From Euglena gracilis (lineage: Eukaryota > Euglenida > Euglenophyceae > Euglenales), in assembly GCA_039621445.1 (NCBI GenBank), contig CP154956.1, positions 63,194,257-63,258,256 of the forward strand: 64,000 nt of DNA, read 5' to 3'. Below are positions 63,240 through 64,000 of this stretch, one piece after another. The position numbers and the translations under genes are program-made. The notes beneath the pieces were generated by a model. That model saw only the letters and a list, made by a program, of their open reading frames with translations, did no database searches and was not told where the DNA came from. Position 1 is the first letter of the stretch. Every line of letters starts with the position of its first letter.

Positions 63240-64000
63240 AATGTCCATGAAATGTTAACCAGGTTTTGAATACTGCAGACTTCTTTAATGGGACACGCAT
63301 GTAATGGAAGGCCGAAAAAGACTAGCATTGCAAGCAGCAAGCGTTATTTATAATCCAAAAACTTCACAGGCGCAATATACGGTGACTTTAGTCATTTTAC
63401 GGAAATTCCCCCCATACACCCCAGACCAATACCACTGGACGTTTTCCGACTATTTTGACCCGCCTTTGACCCAAAGTCCATGCCCAAAGCGGGGCGCTGG
63501 CGAGTCGAAAAACGCTCATTTTCGGCTGAAAAACAGCTTTTGTGGGTCCGGGAGGCCAAAAAACATCGTTTCGGGCTTTTTTTTCAATTTTTGTCGACTT
63601 TTTTTTGGCCCGTTTTTGACCGAAAGTCAAATGAATGGGTTGGCGGCCCAAAACGTGGCGCTGGCCGGTCGAAAAACACTCATTTTCGGCTCGAAAAATT
63701 TTTCCGGGTCCTGGAGGCCAAAAAGACTGTCAGACTTAGCCGTTTTCGGGGCAAAAAAGTCGACAAAAATCCCAAAAAAGCGAAAAAATGTTTTTGGCCC
63801 AAAATCATGTCTAGATGGGGCATTCCAAGGGCTTCAAATTAGGTGTCCGGATATTTCCTTAGATTTTGCATTATTTTCGACATTTTGAAAACATTGATTT
63901 TTTGACCCCCGAAAACGGCAAAGTCGGACAGTTGGAAATGTGCACAAAACGGCCAAAACGGGTGAACATGATTGAAAAACTGGGTCTTGGGATCAAAAAT
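63240..64000 (-). mobile_element. L-family element, copy 5, running off the window
   Basis: Starts with ACCAGGTTTTGAATACTG and TTTAATGGGACACGCATG, as at 1,550-1,600. It contains two tandem GGTCCGGGAGGCCAAAAAA / CGGGTCCTGGAGGCCAAAAA units and GGCATTCCAAGGGCTTCAAA. It is cut by the window end. Confidence 0.6.

Overview
The window looks like nuclear DNA of a repeat-rich eukaryote, most likely a microalga or other protist. The lineage cannot be fixed from the sequence alone. The evidence is spliceosomal GT-AG introns of two kinds (47-50 nt and several hundred to thousands of nt), no bacterial operons or ribosome binding sites, multi-domain eukaryotic proteins (PHD finger, BED finger, type II membrane glycosyltransferase), hAT-like transposons with 8-bp target duplications, a CCCTAA telomere-like tract, and very many poly-G/poly-C runs. 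Most apparent open frames are by-products of G/C-rich, stop-poor repeats and are left out.

Layout. 1-9.5 kb: short elements with poly-G ends, an hAT-like MITE with an exact 8-bp target duplication, two long CTATA pentanucleotide arrays, and a BED-finger (hAT transposase) remnant. 9.5-31.5 kb: a nest of mobile elements built round a family of tyrosine-recombinase genes. A 6.4-kb element (15,899-22,263) with CGGTAGACTGG-ended inverted repeats holds a spliced tyrosine recombinase plus PHD-finger gene on the minus strand. Four more fragments of the same family (about 20.5, 22.6, 25.3 and 30.6 kb) each lie among a different set of palindromic arrays. 31.5-37.4 kb: more poly-G elements, one good exon of an unknown gene, and a small two-exon gene for an Ala/Pro/Tyr-rich protein. 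37.5-50.7 kb: one minus-strand glycosyltransferase gene of the fucosyltransferase superfamily, cut into eight recognisable exons (about 500 codons) by repeat-filled introns. 50.7-64 kb: repeats, two exons of a possible major-facilitator transporter, and several further poly-G element families.

How the parts relate. The glycosyltransferase and the Ala/Pro/Tyr-rich gene look like ordinary host genes whose introns and flanks have been colonised. The 9.5-31.5 kb block is the unusual part. Recombinases of one family, with a conserved N-terminal domain, core-binding region, R-K-R-H-Y catalytic domain and (where complete) a C-terminal PHD finger, sit beside arrays of arm-spacer-arm palindromes. Three arrays differ in their arms but share nearly the same spacer (AGGAC plus A or G), the layout expected of tyrosine-recombinase crossover sites. 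A second layer of small hAT-like elements has inserted into these, one of them directly into a recombinase reading frame. Everything about function is inference from motifs; no search could be run.
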